Position numbers and translations under genes: made by a program
Shown here: positions 1 to 10,772 of the stretch, in pieces
Layout: the number at the start of each line of letters is the position of its first letter
Position numbering within the stretch: the first letter of the stretch is position 1
NCBI GenBank assembly: GCA_944989445.1
Contig: CALYLW010000124.1
Span: 861,001-925,000 of the forward strand
DNA length: 64,000 nucleotides
Origin: Ampullaceana balthica
Lineage: Eukaryota > Mollusca > Gastropoda > Lymnaeidae
Direction: 5' to 3'
The notes under the pieces: model-generated
Told to the model about the DNA's origin: nothing
Databases searched by the model: none
Seen by the model: only the letters and a program-made list of their open reading frames with translations

Positions 1-309
1 GGTATTTTCTTATTTTCATTTTTATATAATGTTTATTTTTATGTCAGTCCAAATGAAGCTTTTATTATTGAACAGTCAATTAACTTGGTTTGGTCAAAAC
101 ATAGTATTTAAATGTTGAGTCATCTAACTGTGAAAGAAAGTATGAAACATGACACAGAGATAGTATTTTATCAAGATTGTGAATATTATTTATTTGTTTT
201 CCCTGATAAAACATCTTGAATAAGTTAGTTAAAACTTGATTAAGGTTGTGTCCTCATATTTTTCACTTTGTGATCATATTACATGAATAATTAAATAAGA
301 AATATTTAC

Positions 310-407
310 TCCTGGATTTTCAGCACTTTTTTCATAGGACAGCACAACAATGTTTGTTGCTAGAGGAGCAATCCCACAAATAATAAAGTCAGTTGTAAAC
401 ATGGCAG
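310..407 (-). CDS. VPS41: VPS41 coding exon 11 (last in window)
   Basis: 98 bp encoding TAMFTTDFIICGIAPLATNI then VVLSYEKSAENPG (residues 277-309). It matches the FYISGLAPLCDQLVVLSY segment. The donor GTAAATATT is phase 0, and the next exon lies beyond the left edge. Confidence 0.95.
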
Positions 408-3400
408 CTGAAAAAAAATGGTAGCTAAATGATTTTTTGTTAAATTTTAATAAAAATGTCAAGTTTATAAAATTTAAAAAAAACAACATTTAACATATTT
501 CTTAAGCCAACATCTCAAATATTTTTTTTAAAGTTAAATATTATTGTAAGCTTACAAATGAAAGATAATTACTTATTTCAACATATTTCACTGGCACATT
601 TTCCTTCATGTCTGTCCTGCTATTCTCTTTCACAACACAAATCTGTAATTTAATAACATTGAGTAATACAACAATTGAATGAGAATTCTTTTGTTGATAT
701 TAATAAATCAAATAAAACAATACCAAATAAAAAAAACTGTCTAAATAATAAAATCAATGTTTTAAAAACTTAATATTTAAAATTATTTTTAAATTTTAAG
801 TACAATGTATACTTTACTTTAGTGGGTAACAAATTTTTTTTCAACACTCCTAAGTAAGTTAGTAACGGGAGAAAACACATTTTCTCTTAACATGTTAAAA
901 AAGAAAAATTACTAAAAAAATTAAACAAATTAAATTTAGACCAAATTAACTGAAATAGTGGTTATCAGTTCCTCATTTCAAAATAACTTTGAAACAAAGA
1001 ATTAAATGAAAGGTTTTGGGGAAATTACCTTAACTTTATTCCCCCATCCTATCAGCAATGTTTTTTCATCACGCCATACAAGCTGACATATACATAAGTC
1101 TGGTCGCATGCTGTTGAATTTAATAGCTTCATATTAAAAAGTTAGTAAAATTCCAAGTGGTTGCATTAGAGCTAAAACTATATTTCAAAGTCCTTTTTGA
1201 AATAATCATTAGTTCATATTCCGTGAATATTTTAAAATATCTTTTAACTCACTCATGGTCTTTGTCAATTTTAGTGATTTTCACTTTGGAGATCACATCA
1301 TATACTTTAACACCCTACAGAAAAAAATGATATCATTTCAAGAATAATGATGACAGGTTCTGATAATAAGTTTAAACTAAGAGTAACAGTGGCTATTTTG
1401 TTCTAGAAATGTAAGAAATCTCTAAAAACTCCCAAATTAAGTAAGAATGGGATATTATGTGTGACTATAATTATACATATAAAATCAGAAAACTGGAATT
1501 ACACTCTTATAGACCAATAAAATGTAATATCAAACTTACATTCATATTGTCCAATCCAATGTAACTTTATGCTTAACTGTTATAGATGAAAGTCCTATTT
1601 TTCCATATACTGTAATATCATACTTAAATCCTATTTCCCATCAACGTTATCTCATAATTAAACTGTTATGGACAAAAATCCTATTTTCCCATCCAATGTA
1701 ATCTCTTACTTACATGGTTATTGGCCCAAGCAATGTAATCTCCTGCCCATTTAATATTGCGAATAGGACCTTCGCCTTGATGAAGAACTGCCATTTTATG
1801 TCGACCAAAAAAGGAACTTTTCTCATTTAAAATGAGCTAGAAAAATGTTGGTATATTCAGCATACATATACAAACACAATTAGTAAATGTTTTAAAATTA
1901 TGTCTATTTATTGGAGTGTGCTGAAATAACATTACTTGATCAGTGATCTGTTTAAGTTTTTTTTTCTCCCTTATTAAGCTCAACACAAGTTAGCCTTCTC
2001 GAAAAATTAATTTTAAGCTTGAACAAAATGGCTTTGCAGAAAAGTGCTTCCATTTAATTAATAAGGCAGAAAATGTTAACACATTCAAATCCTTTTCATT
2101 GTGCAGTTAAAACCTTTCATCTGACAAACTAGAAAAGTAAATCAACTCAAACACTTGACCTCATTAGACTGTTAAGTAACTTACAATTACAAATTATTAT
2201 CATTATTATTAATTGAATGATTAATAATTTATTGTAATATTTTAACTATACAGATTTTTTTTAAATGTCAAGCAAACCTTGTCATCACCCGTAACATATT
2301 GTTTTCCACTACTGGGCTTAAAATAAAGTGGGTCAAGGGCTATTGCTTTTATAGGTCTGTCAAAAGTCACAGTTTGATTGCTCTCATCATACAACCCTGT
2401 GATGATGACCTATAAAGGAGATATCATTAAGATAAACTTACTATGCTGGAAAAAATAACCACATACAAATATTTCAAATGTTATTATTTTTTCAATTTGA
2501 AAAATTATTCCTAATTCTAAAGATTATTAAAATTATTTTCTGTGCAGAATATTTTAAAATTACTAAATACTAAATTACTAAATAACAAAAAAAAAGTTTC
2601 ATTAAGTATTAAGAAATTACTTTTTTTATTTTTTTAAAAAATTCATTGACAATTATTTCGAATCTTTTCCAAATAATTATTTTTAGTAATATGGTCCTGT
2701 CTTTTTTTAAAATGGCTTTTATGTTGTATTAAGGCCTGCATGCAAGAATAAATATTTTTAAAAATTCACCCTTCCATCATCGGAGCAACTGGCCATAAAA
2801 TCCCCATTGTTATCTATGCTGATCTGGTTAACTGTTGTTGAATGCTGAAATTTAGAAAATATGGCTGTAAACTTGAATTTCATAAGAGTATGTAGGTGAA
2901 TTCAAACCTAGATTTTATCTTAATCAATTACACGGATGTAAATATTATCTAATCACTTACTGCCATAATTTCTTTTTCTCTGATATTGTTTCCAATGTGG
3001 TCAAGAATATGGATTGTACCCCAGTGAGTTCCCAGTGCTAAAAACTAGTAAAAGCATTTGAAACGAAATGCAAATTAAAAGCCTATAACATTTCTTACAT
3101 TATCAAATAAAAAATGTTTATTTCCATTTTATATCCAAGTAAGTAAACAAGGTTTTCCATTTAACACATAGTAGTTGTGCTTAATATTGCAGTTCTATTT
3201 TTGCATAACAGCAGACTTTAAAAGATTACAATTGTCATGGTTGCTCCAAGTTTTGTTCAACTAATTTTTAACATATTTTTGGACATTATTCATGTCTAAT
3301 TAAAAAACATAACAAACAAATTTTAGTAGAAAAATTATAACTATTTCATATTACTATAATGAAAAAGTTAAATCAAGTCCACAATAAAAAGATTATAATA

Positions 3401-6400
3401 TAATTAACAGTTAAAAAATAAAACATAAAAATTTTGTTTTATTTTAATCATTAAATCTACCTTTGTATGGATAGCTATGCAACTAGCAGCATCTTTACTT
3501 AAAATATTTGAAACATCATTCGCTAATCTTGTATATTTAAGCTTTGGTTCAATTTCCTAGAAAAAGACATTTGTGCACAGATTACTTTATTATAATTTGT
3601 GAAGAAAATTATTTCAAAGGTTGCATTTCAAGAATTCATTACAGATTATATTATTTATTATTATCATGACTCATGACGATGTAAATGATCTTGAAAAACT
3701 TAGGGTACTTTTGGTTTGTGGAGTGTGAGGCAATCTTTAAGGGTGAAATAGGAACATTTAGGCATAAAATGGATATATAATGCCTAAATCACTGAAATTA
3801 TAAAAAATAGCACACTTTTAATTTATAAGTAATATCATTAAAGTTATCAGGTTTGGTCAATTGTTCTATCAAGATAATGTAGCATCTGTTCAAAGGTGTT
3901 TTTTGATGTAACTGTTAGAACTTGAAGCATGATTAGAAACATAATCACTCAACAATGAACTCTATACATCACAATAAATAAACTGTTCTACTTGATTTTA
4001 ACCATTGTTCCAAAAGATATTAAAAGCAATAACTCACTGCATCTTATATCATGTTAGAAATCTCAATTGAATTATTTGGTGTTTTTAATTTAATAATGAT
4101 TAATATTTAATATTACTAAATATATATAATAAACTTTAAAATAATTCTTACCTCTTCAGAATCTTCTGAATCAGATTCTTCATCAGAATCATCATCATCT
4201 TCAACAGTATGAGATGTTTGCATTTTGAACTTAAAATAAATAAAAATACTGATAGCTTATACTTATAATTACCATTTAATGTAATTTTGATTATCAATAC
4301 AACTAAGATCAAGATAAATCATTAATCAATAATAAAATTTGACAATTGTTGTGATAATTAATAATAATTAATAGTATTTAAAAGCTTATAATTTGAATTT
4401 AGGTATAGTATAAAGGCCTAAAGTTTGTCGAAAGCCGAAAAAATGCCTTATAAATTAAAAAGCCTTTATATTTAAAGCCCTAATAGTTAAAATACAACAT
4501 ACAAGATATGACATGTGGCGTAACATACACCGCAGTCTTGCTTATAGATAGTACAAAGAAAGGGGGTAAAGAACGGACACAAACTACAGCACAAAGAAAT
4601 CAGAACAACGGGAGTCAACATCAGGGGGGGGGGTCAGGGGAACCACTGACGCATTGTTGGTCTCGAGACATAGGCACTGCGGTTAGCTACCTGCCCCCTA
4701 CCCTGCACCACCCTAGCTTGCCAACTATAAACTGTGATTGACCGATCCTAGCGAGGCTCATTCGTCATGCTTATTTGCATTTATCTTGTGCTTTTTCTGG
4801 TGAATTATATACATAGAGGTAGCCGTCTGCTAGAGTTAAACCTCAGCAGTCCGCCTTAGTGACAGGCACGGGTCACTGTAGGTTCACTCCAGCCATCGAT
4901 GAGACTGGAGTTCACTCGATGTGACTGGAGTTCACAGAGAGCGACTGACCAACTACCTGTGTTTTACTGCACAGTTAATAATGTGGTAGTTTGCACATCC
5001 ACACAGCGCTGCACCATGTGCACTGCACCGAGATGCAACAGGTGGTATGAGAGAAGAAAGGAAGTAGAGAAAAAATGACAGTTTGATGCGCTGGAAGAAA
5101 GAAGTGAACGTGATAACTAAAGTTTCATTGTTGTGAATAAACACTGTTGTAAAAATACAACTGCTTCAGTCCCACATTTGTGACCTGTCTTAGATTAAAG
5201 CCTGCACTTGGCTTCATAGATATTAATGAATTTAATAAATTAAAAACATAAGTTCTCACAAGAAAATTAAAATTCGATGCGAAATAATATATGTGCCAAA
5301 ACTACACTTTTACCAATTATTTTATAGACTATCTTTTTTTTTAAATACTCACATACTCAAACACATTCACATAGCCATAATTATAATAATAATCGGTAAT
5401 CCTGCAGTTTCTACACTTATATTATTTCACAGCGAAATTTAACTTACGTTTTTAATTTATTAAATGCATTATTTTAGATATTACAGCGCTGATTTGTAAG
5501 TCTTATTAATTTCTAATGCATTTTTTCGGCCCTTGAAGCTATATAATCGGAGTAGGATACATCCATTTTGTTTATCTAGCACCCTACTTGCCGGATTGTC
5601 ACAGTAAGATGCCAAATGAAATTTTCTCACTTAAAAACAAACAAAATAAGAATCAAACATCTAGTAACGAAGTAAAAAATGAAATTGTCTTTAAAATATT
5701 TATTGATCTTCTAAGAACATTAAAATAGATGAATAACACTTTTTTAAAAAAAATCTTCAGTCAGTAAATTTATTTTAGCATGGGTAAAAAACATCTGGCA
5801 AGCAGGGCGCTCGAGAAACAAAATGGACGTATCGTGACCGGAATATATTATATCGCGGTGGTCGAGTGGCAGCGCACTGGACTGTCGTACCGATGGTCAC
5901 GGGTTCGAATCCGTGTGAAGGCAAGTGTTTGTTCCCGGGGCCTAGGGCGTCCCTGAGTCACCCCGCTCCGAATGGGTACCTAACACTACATGTAGTTAGG
6001 CGGCTGGGTAATGCGTGGAACCCACAAAGCCGTGGCTTGTGATTGCTGCATCACTTGCCAACAGATCATCTGTCATGGTCTGTGGACGCAACTATCTTCT
6101 GCATAGAAGGAGCGTCTGTATAGATAAGAAGATAAGAAGATATATATCATAGAGGCAATAGAGGGCAAAAAAATTCTTTAGAAATTATTAAGACTTACAA
6201 ATCAGTGCTGTAAATACTGTAATAGCTAAAATACAACATATAATAATGCATCTAATAAATTAAAAATGTAAGTGTAAGTCGTAAGTTCTCACGAGAAAAT
6301 TAAATTACGCTGTGAAATAATATACATTTAATACATGTCCATGTAGAAACTGCAGGATTACCTAATAATCTCACTGTTGACTCTAACTCTAAAGTCTAAG

Positions 6401-6899
6401 TAAAGTCACAAAAGTGAAAGAGAGTCATGAGAGTGTCTTAGTTGACAGAAGTAGAAGACATACTTTTTTTATTTACTTATTAGGCCTACTTTATTACTTA
6501 TTTAATATATCTTATAAGTTATAAGTTTATATTATAAGTCTTAGTCTTAGGACGGCCTAACTTAGTTTAATAATTTACTTAGACTTGACTTAGACTTACT
6601 AAGTAAGGCTTAGTTAAGGCCTAGGCTTAGTGCTAACTTAGTTTACTTAGTGATAGTGACTAAGTTAGTCAGTTATAGTTATAAATTATAAGTTATAGTC
6701 CGCTTAGGTCTTAGGTGGCAATTCTGCTATTGCATTGATTCTAATTATAATTATGATATGCAGCAGTTTTATTTCCTTCCTTCCTGCTGCATTTAGTTTT
6801 ATCAACAAACACAATCAATATAAAAATTATAACTGAAAAATCTTTCGTAAATAAGGTATTTCAGTAACTTACAGTTGACAGTTCCCCAGACTCCGCCAT
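310..6899 (-). CDS. VPS41: VPS41-like vacuolar protein sorting protein, N-terminal 309 codons in 11 exons (gene continues past left edge)
   Basis: VPS41 is a subunit of the HOPS tethering complex. It drives fusion of late endosomes, lysosomes and autophagosomes and acts in AP-3 traffic at endolysosomal membranes. Eleven minus-strand exons join in frame: 6873-6899, 4152-4229, 3461-3556, 2961-3044, 2770-2844, 2278-2409, 1714-1836, 1253-1314, 1029-1110, 573-642 and 310-407. Every junction has GT and AG, and the phases agree. The product starts MAESGELST, passes through an acidic Asp/Glu/Ser stretch (residues about 19-36), then gives an N-terminal WD40/beta-propeller sequence with family hallmarks: EIEPKLKYTRL, GTHWGTIHILD, AVLHQGEGPIRNIKW, IAWANN, LIGWGNKVK and CGIAPLATNIVVLSY. 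The animal protein is about 850 residues, so the clathrin-repeat and RING parts lie outside the window. Intron 1 (2.6 kb) is inflated by an LTR-like insert and a SINE. The exon chain is near certain; the 5' UTR is not resolved. Confidence 0.96.
573..642 (-). CDS. VPS41: VPS41 coding exon 10
   Basis: 70 bp encoding ICVVKENSRTDMKENVPVKY then VEI, ending in phase 1 (donor A|GTAATT). It matches the KICSVKER...RYVEI segment. Confidence 0.92.
1029..1110 (-). CDS. VPS41: VPS41 coding exon 9
   Basis: 82 bp; completes an Asp codon, then MRPDLCICQLVWRDEKTLLI and GWGNKVK (residues to 253). It matches the RPDMYPCSLCW...LIIGWG segment of VPS41. Confidence 0.95.
1253..1314 (-). CDS. VPS41: VPS41 coding exon 8
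   Basis: 62 bp encoding GVKVYDVISKVKITKIDKDH plus two bases of the next codon. It matches the GVKIFDIISK segment of the family. Donor GTGAGT. Confidence 0.94.
1714..1836 (-). CDS. VPS41: VPS41 coding exon 7
   Basis: Residues 165-205, including AVLHQGEGPIRNIKW and DYIAWANNH, close to the vertebrate AVLHEGEG...IAWANN. Phase 0; donor GTAAGT. Confidence 0.96.
2278..2409 (-). CDS. VPS41: VPS41 coding exon 6
   Basis: Residues 121-164, from VIITGLYDESNQTVTFDRPI to SGKQYVTGDDK. It corresponds to the family segment with the blade ending in FVTGGKK in vertebrates. Phase 0 at both ends. Confidence 0.95.
2770..2844 (-). CDS. VPS41: VPS41 coding exon 5
   Basis: Residues 96-120, HSTTVNQISIDNNGDFMASC then SDDGR: a propeller blade with the SxDxxGxxxxSCSDDG pattern. 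Phase 0 at both ends. Confidence 0.95.
2961..3044 (-). CDS. VPS41: VPS41 coding exon 4
   Basis: Residues 68-95, FLALGTHWGTIHILDHIGNN and following: a WD40-type blade matching the family's ALGTHxGxxxxLD. Phase 0 at both ends, donor GTAAGTG. Confidence 0.96.
3461..3556 (-). CDS. VPS41: VPS41 coding exon 3
   Basis: Residues 36-67, EIEPKLKYTRLANDVSNIL and on to AASCIAIHTK. This is one of the best conserved VPS41 segments, opening the beta-propeller. Phase 0 at both ends; acceptor CTAG, donor GTAG. Confidence 0.96.
4152..4229 (-). CDS. VPS41: VPS41 coding exon 2 (acidic stretch)
   Basis: Residues 10-35: FKMQTSHTVE followed by an Asp/Glu/Ser-rich run, as in the disordered acidic N-terminus of animal VPS41. 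The acceptor follows TTTTAAG, the donor is GTAAG, and both ends are phase 0. Confidence 0.92.
4509..5217. mobile_element. Probable solo LTR (709 bp) in VPS41 intron 1
   Basis: The block starts TGACATGTGGCG, contains an AATAAA at 5136-5141, and is flanked by 5-bp AGATA on both sides (4504-4508 and 5218-5222). It interrupts a repeat whose uninterrupted copy is seen at about 6222-6375, so the insertion can be inferred by comparison. The right end is ...TTCAT rather than a perfect TG...CA. No gag, pol or second LTR is visible. Solo LTR is the best guess; the family is unknown. Confidence 0.45.
5394..6365. repeat. Inverted repeat arms (about 5394-5530 and 6165-6365) flanking a SINE
   Basis: The left arm, reverse complemented, matches the right arm over well over 100 bp: both carry GACTTACAAATCAG, TTACGCTGTGAAATAATAT (with differences) and AAACTGCAGGATTACC. 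A third, direct partial copy lies at 5223-5335, split from its start by the LTR-like insert. The spacer holds a SINE. Confidence 0.6.
5855..6141 (+). mobile_element. tRNA-derived SINE, copy 1 (SINE-A)
   Basis: Pol III promoter boxes are visible: A box GTGGTCGAGTGG (5858-5869) and B box GGTTCGAATCC (5902-5912). They are followed by an unrelated body and a 3' tail with GGAGCGTCTGTATAGATAAG and repeated GATAA units. A second copy lies at 12787-13056 on the minus strand. The tail matches that of the LINE fragments at 60380-60715 and 43978-44096. The lack of a clean cloverleaf after the tRNA-like head argues against a tRNA gene. Confidence 0.88.
6360..6720. repeat. CTTAG/TAAGT-rich low-complexity tract
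   Basis: A degenerate tract rich in TTAG, CTTAG and TATAAGT words, in VPS41 intron 1 close to exon 1. No coding signal. Confidence 0.5.
6873..6899 (-). CDS. VPS41: VPS41 coding exon 1 (start codon)
   Basis: This exon encodes MAESGELST (residues 1-9) and ends in phase 0 at a GTAAG donor. The start is the first ATG of the chain and matches the MAE-type N-terminus known for VPS41. An M-box-like TCACATGA lies about 10 bases upstream. Confidence 0.88.
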
Positions 6900-6908
6900 G
6901 TTATTTGA

Positions 6909-6916
6909 TCACATGA
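6909..6916. promoter_or_regulatory. M-box/E-box-like TCACATGA just upstream of the VPS41 start codon
   Basis: TCACATGA lies within the near-palindrome TGATCACATGATCA, about 10 bp upstream of the VPS41 ATG. It fits the TCAYRTGA motif of MiT/TFE factors, which control lysosomal genes in vertebrates. Function here is inference; the site may lie within the 5' UTR. Confidence 0.3.
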
Positions 6917-7788
6917 TCACTGTTATTTTTAGCCACCCAGCGAAACCTCCAGCCTCGATTCAATACAAGGATTATTTTATCAAAATTCTCAGGTTTGGCA
7001 GCAAGTAACATATTTTATTTATTTTATATTCACACTCAAATATCTAAATAAGATATCTCCTAGGATAAAACCATAAAAAATTTATGTATCATATATATTT
7101 TACACTTAATTGTGTATCTCAATTGATAATTAAAGGTAGTTTGTATAATGTATTTAACCCACTTTCATGTTTCTCAAAAATCTGGAATGCTTTGATCTGT
7201 GTCGTTTCGGGGCGTCGCTGAAGTAAGAGGGACAATCTAATATTTATTTATGACGATTTGATAATTAACATAATTTATTAATTTCAGAGTTTTCCCTTTT
7301 AGGAAAGTCTATGATGCCCTAATTTATTATCATTTAAATATGTATCGTAGAAAGTCTATTGCATGATACTTTTCATGTAAAGTAGCGACTTCTTAACAAG
7401 ATTCTTTGGAATTTCAAGCACATTCGATTTCCGGTGAGTAAAATGTGTCGTTATTGGCTCTTGTTAATTAACATAATTTATTTGTATTTTATTTTAAACT
7501 TTGGGGTCTCTATCGGCAATTGGTCTTTTTTTAAAAATATAACTTTCATTTAGTATAAATAAGAATTTAACTTGGTCATTTACTGTTAACTCATACGCAA
7601 CTACGGTAACATCCTCTACTTCTTTTTGTAGCTTCCAGTAAGATAAGTAAAGACAAAAAATGAAAATGCTCGTTTATTCCCCTCCCATAGTGCCCAACCA
7701 TTTTCGCTTTCACCAATGTGATTGAAGAGCCGTTATTTTTAGTAACATAACAACGGGGTCAGGCTATCTTTGAGTGGAACTGTGATTG
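6917..7788. other. VPS41 upstream region, no gene seen
   Basis: A+T-rich flank upstream of VPS41 exon 1. It probably holds the VPS41 promoter and 5' UTR. I see no ORF, RNA gene or clear repeat in it. Confidence 0.4.
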
Positions 7789-8086
7789 GTATAGGCCCAA
7801 CGGGGGCCAAACTGCGGCTCCCGCATGCGGCTCTTCTGTGTTCACTTTGCGGCTCGCGAACAATTGATCAAATTAAAAAAATTCGTTTGAAATATCTGCT
7901 GTGAAATACGTTTAACAGGAAAACGCTTAAGAAGAAATATCTGTCAACGGGAAATTAAATACGGTCCCGACAAAATACAAAGTATTTTGATACACTATAC
8001 TATACACCTTTTTCCCAGAAAATGAAACAAAAATCTATTAACACTATCACTAACAGATTAAATTGATGAATGAATGAATCAAGAAT

Positions 8087-8575
8087 AAATAGAAGTAAAA
8101 AAAAAGATGTTTAAAAACCACGTTTTTATAAACGGACTAAAAAGAAGAAAATAAAAAAAAATTCACAGAACTGTGAAGGAAAAATCTTTGGATTGATAAA
8201 AATTTCAAACTTAAATATTATATGCCACATGCTCAAGTACTGTGATGTAATTGTAATATGACTAAAAACGTGGGGCTGGGTTTCTCAGGCTTAACTTATT
8301 CAATTCACTCATTTTCTTACTGAACTGTCTTACTTGTCATTTGTAAACCCTAATCATTTTAGCCAAACGCCTAAAAAGCGCCCGCCTTCGCCTTCGTTTT
8401 TAGTCATATTACATCATAGTACCTGAGCATATAAGTTTGAAATTTTTATTTTATCAATCCAGAAGAAGATTTTTCCTTCACAAATCTGTGGTAAAAAAAT
8501 ATTTTCTTCTGTTTAGTCCCCTTATAAAAACGTGGTTTTTAAAAAAATTTTTTTTACTTCTATTTGTTTTATTCT
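8087..8575. repeat. Foldback: inverted repeat arms of about 180 bp, loop about 120 bp
   Basis: Left arm about 8087-8270, right arm about 8395-8575. The reverse complement of the right arm repeats, in order, AAATAGAAGTAAAA, AAAAACCACGTTTTTATAA, GTGAAGGAAAAATCTT, AAATTTCAAACTTA and AATATGACTAAAAACG. Some indels separate the arms. Confidence 0.8.
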
Positions 8576-8769
8576 TTTTAGTCTAAGTGTATGCTATGTT
8601 GAATTTTGTAGTATTGATTATGTTCAAATATAATACGCATTGCCCGACAAACATTTACAGACTGGAAATGACTGATCTCCCCTTGATGTTAAACATGGTT
8701 GATGTGGTCGGGGTTGGTGTGAACTCGGCACGTGAATGTAATGTAAACAAGAGCAGACGGATAATACAT

Positions 8770-9000
8770 ATGCTTATATATAGATAAACTAAAACGTTCA
8801 ATAATTTAATAACGGTACATTCGATCGATCTGAAATTTTGATACAATGCATTGTCACCCGAGATCTATCTGTAGTAAAATTTTGAGATCTCTAGGACCAT
8901 CAGAAGTGGTTTAATTTTACGTTGGCAGATTTGAACATTTGTGGACAGTCAAACAAACAGGAACGAAAGTGAGTTAGTAAAAAAAACGTGGTAAAAACAG
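8770..9000 (-). repeat. Repeat R, reverse-orientation copy
   Basis: Contains GTACATTCGATCGATCTG and ATACAATGCATTGTCA, the reverse complement of the core of repeat R seen at 17350-17950 and 42935-43360. It ends near a GGACAGTCAAACAAACAGG motif. Confidence 0.6.
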
Positions 9001-9779
9001 GACCACACCCCAGAGAACTAAAAGGGAAGGTATTTTGTGTTATTAATAATAACACCCCTGCTTTTATTATATGACAGGACGCTAACTTCGCTCTGAAATA
9101 CACCATATTTTTGAATTACCGGTTAAGACAGACGAGCCAATGTTGTTTATCTATTATTGAGTTTAAACAAAAATAATTTTCACTCATTTAATGATTTTCA
9201 CTGTAATAACAAAAATAAATGAACGTTTAAAAAAAATCTGGACAGAAACAAAAGGTTGAAAATATTTTTTGGCTTATTTAAAAGTTGAAGGGAGCGATTC
9301 GTTTGTAAGTGGTTGGTGATGTAAACTGTTAAATTTATTGTTCCTGTTTCGATAATCCACAAAATATGGCAATAAGTTGCAGGAATTGAAAATATAAAGA
9401 CGAAAATAGAAGCTTTCTACCAGAATGGGAAAAGGATTTTGCATTTATTGATAAAGAAGGTTTGCTGGTCCTTGTGCAAAGTAAAAAAACTTGTGTGAAA
9501 AGTTGCACAACATCCGTTTTGTATGCAATATTTTACAAAATTTTGCTGTGTGGTAGTTCTAAACTGCTGCGCGCCGTCGGTCAGATATAAATACGCAGCC
9601 GCACAGGTTAAAGTGAATAATGGTGGGGACATGAGTGATAATGTCCCAATGTGGCTCTCAAATTTTTTTAATATTAATAAAATGGCTCTCAGTTACCACA
9701 GATCTGGCCACCCCTGGTATAGGCTAAAGGCGGTAAAGGTGAAGAAAACTGCGAGTAGTGATCGGAATAAATGAGTTTG

Positions 9780-10150
9780 AGACACTTGTGACCGGTTATT
9801 TATTATCTATTCCGAAGTATACAATGCATTTTTTTAAAATATTAAATTCCATCAATTATGTGTGTTGCAATGATCTCAGTAAAAAGGAATAAATTCAAAG
9901 AAACCAATGAGTTGTACGTTTTAAAAACAATTATGCCAGAAACCTTCGTGGAAGTGTGCAAAAAATAGTAATTTTAGAAAGCAACGCACCAAATTACTAC
10001 ACCAAAAATTACACTTTTCGAACATTCAGCATAAAATTGTTCAATATGATAATAAATGAATCAAATAAAAATAAATAAAATAAATGAAAGTTATGTATTA
10101 CGTTATTTTTTAATCTGATGTGTATTTATTTTGAAAACTTCCGTAATTTT
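9780..10150. other. No gene seen
   Basis: A+T-rich sequence between the hAT element and a LINE fragment. I see no coding or repeat signal strong enough to name. Confidence 0.4.
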
Positions 10151-10199
10151 TGACGGGTGATACGGTAATACTGTACTGTTCGTTCGTCCGTCGATACGA

Positions 10200-10660
10200 C
10201 GAGGACCACTCTAGTCATCCGAGGGTTGTCTGTGCGTGCGCAGATGGCTGATTAGGCCGATCCTTTCACGAAAGGTTCGGGAACAGAAGGGACAAGGGAC
10301 GAGTGCGACATCTCCTGGAGGGTTGACAGCATGGTCCTTTCGGGCTTGCCTCTTCTTTTCTGCGGCGGTGATCCGGTTTGCCTCGCATGACTTGGCACCT
10401 TCGTGGATGGAAGAGCGCCAGGTGGATCGGTCCTTTGCAGCTCGTTCCCACGTGTCTGGATTGATGGCAAACGCTTTCATTGAGGCTTTTAGTGTGTCTT
10501 TGAAGCGTTTCTTTTGCCCACCGTGGTACCACTTGCCATACTGGAGCTCACCATAGAAGATTCTCTTTGGCAGTCTCTCGTCTGGCATTCGGACAACGTG
10601 CCCTGCCCAGCGAAGCTGGGTCTGCATCAGGAGGGTGAAGATGCTGTACTAGTATATCAC
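10200..10660 (-). pseudogene. Non-LTR retrotransposon 3' fragment (C-terminal domain with C2H2 finger)
   Basis: The open frame 10211-10627 (extending a little further upstream in frame, SIFTLL) encodes QLRWAGHVVRMPDERLPKRI, HGGQKKRFKDTLKASMKAF, DTWERAAKDRSTWR and a terminal C2H2 finger (CPFCSRTF...SHLRTHRQ). This is the well-known C-terminal end of a group of invertebrate LINE reverse transcriptases, downstream of the RT domain. The RT core is absent, so this is a 5'-truncated copy. It is richer in G+C than its surroundings. The clade (RTE- or CR1-like) is not certain. Confidence 0.85.
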
Positions 10661-10772
10661 TAAAGAACATAAAGGGTCCTAGCATCCTAAATTGTGCAAG
10701 ATATAAGTTTCAAACTCCCAATACTTGTATATTGCAATCTGGATCATGATGGAAATGTGTTAATATTTGTCT

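Larger units (their letters stand above)
7797..9716. mobile_element. hAT-type non-autonomous transposon, 1.92 kb, with internal foldback
   Basis: An 8-bp duplication GTATAGGC (7789-7796 and 9717-9724) flanks the element. The ends are CCAACGGGGGCCAAACTGCG and, reverse complemented, CAGGGGTGGCCAGATCTG. Subterminal GCGGCTC repeats are typical of one hAT group. No intact transposase is present. The interior holds a large foldback (about 8087-8575) and a reverse copy of repeat R (about 8770-9000). A related sequence lies at about 20990-21200. Confidence 0.75.

Noticed and set aside
4508..4741. 77-codon open frame MTCGVTYTAV...
   Set aside because: Lies in the LTR-like insert and runs through a G-run; no family resemblance.
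5855..5930. tRNA gene
   Set aside because: A and B boxes are present, but the sequence continues into a SINE body and tail, and a second dispersed copy exists at 12787-13056.
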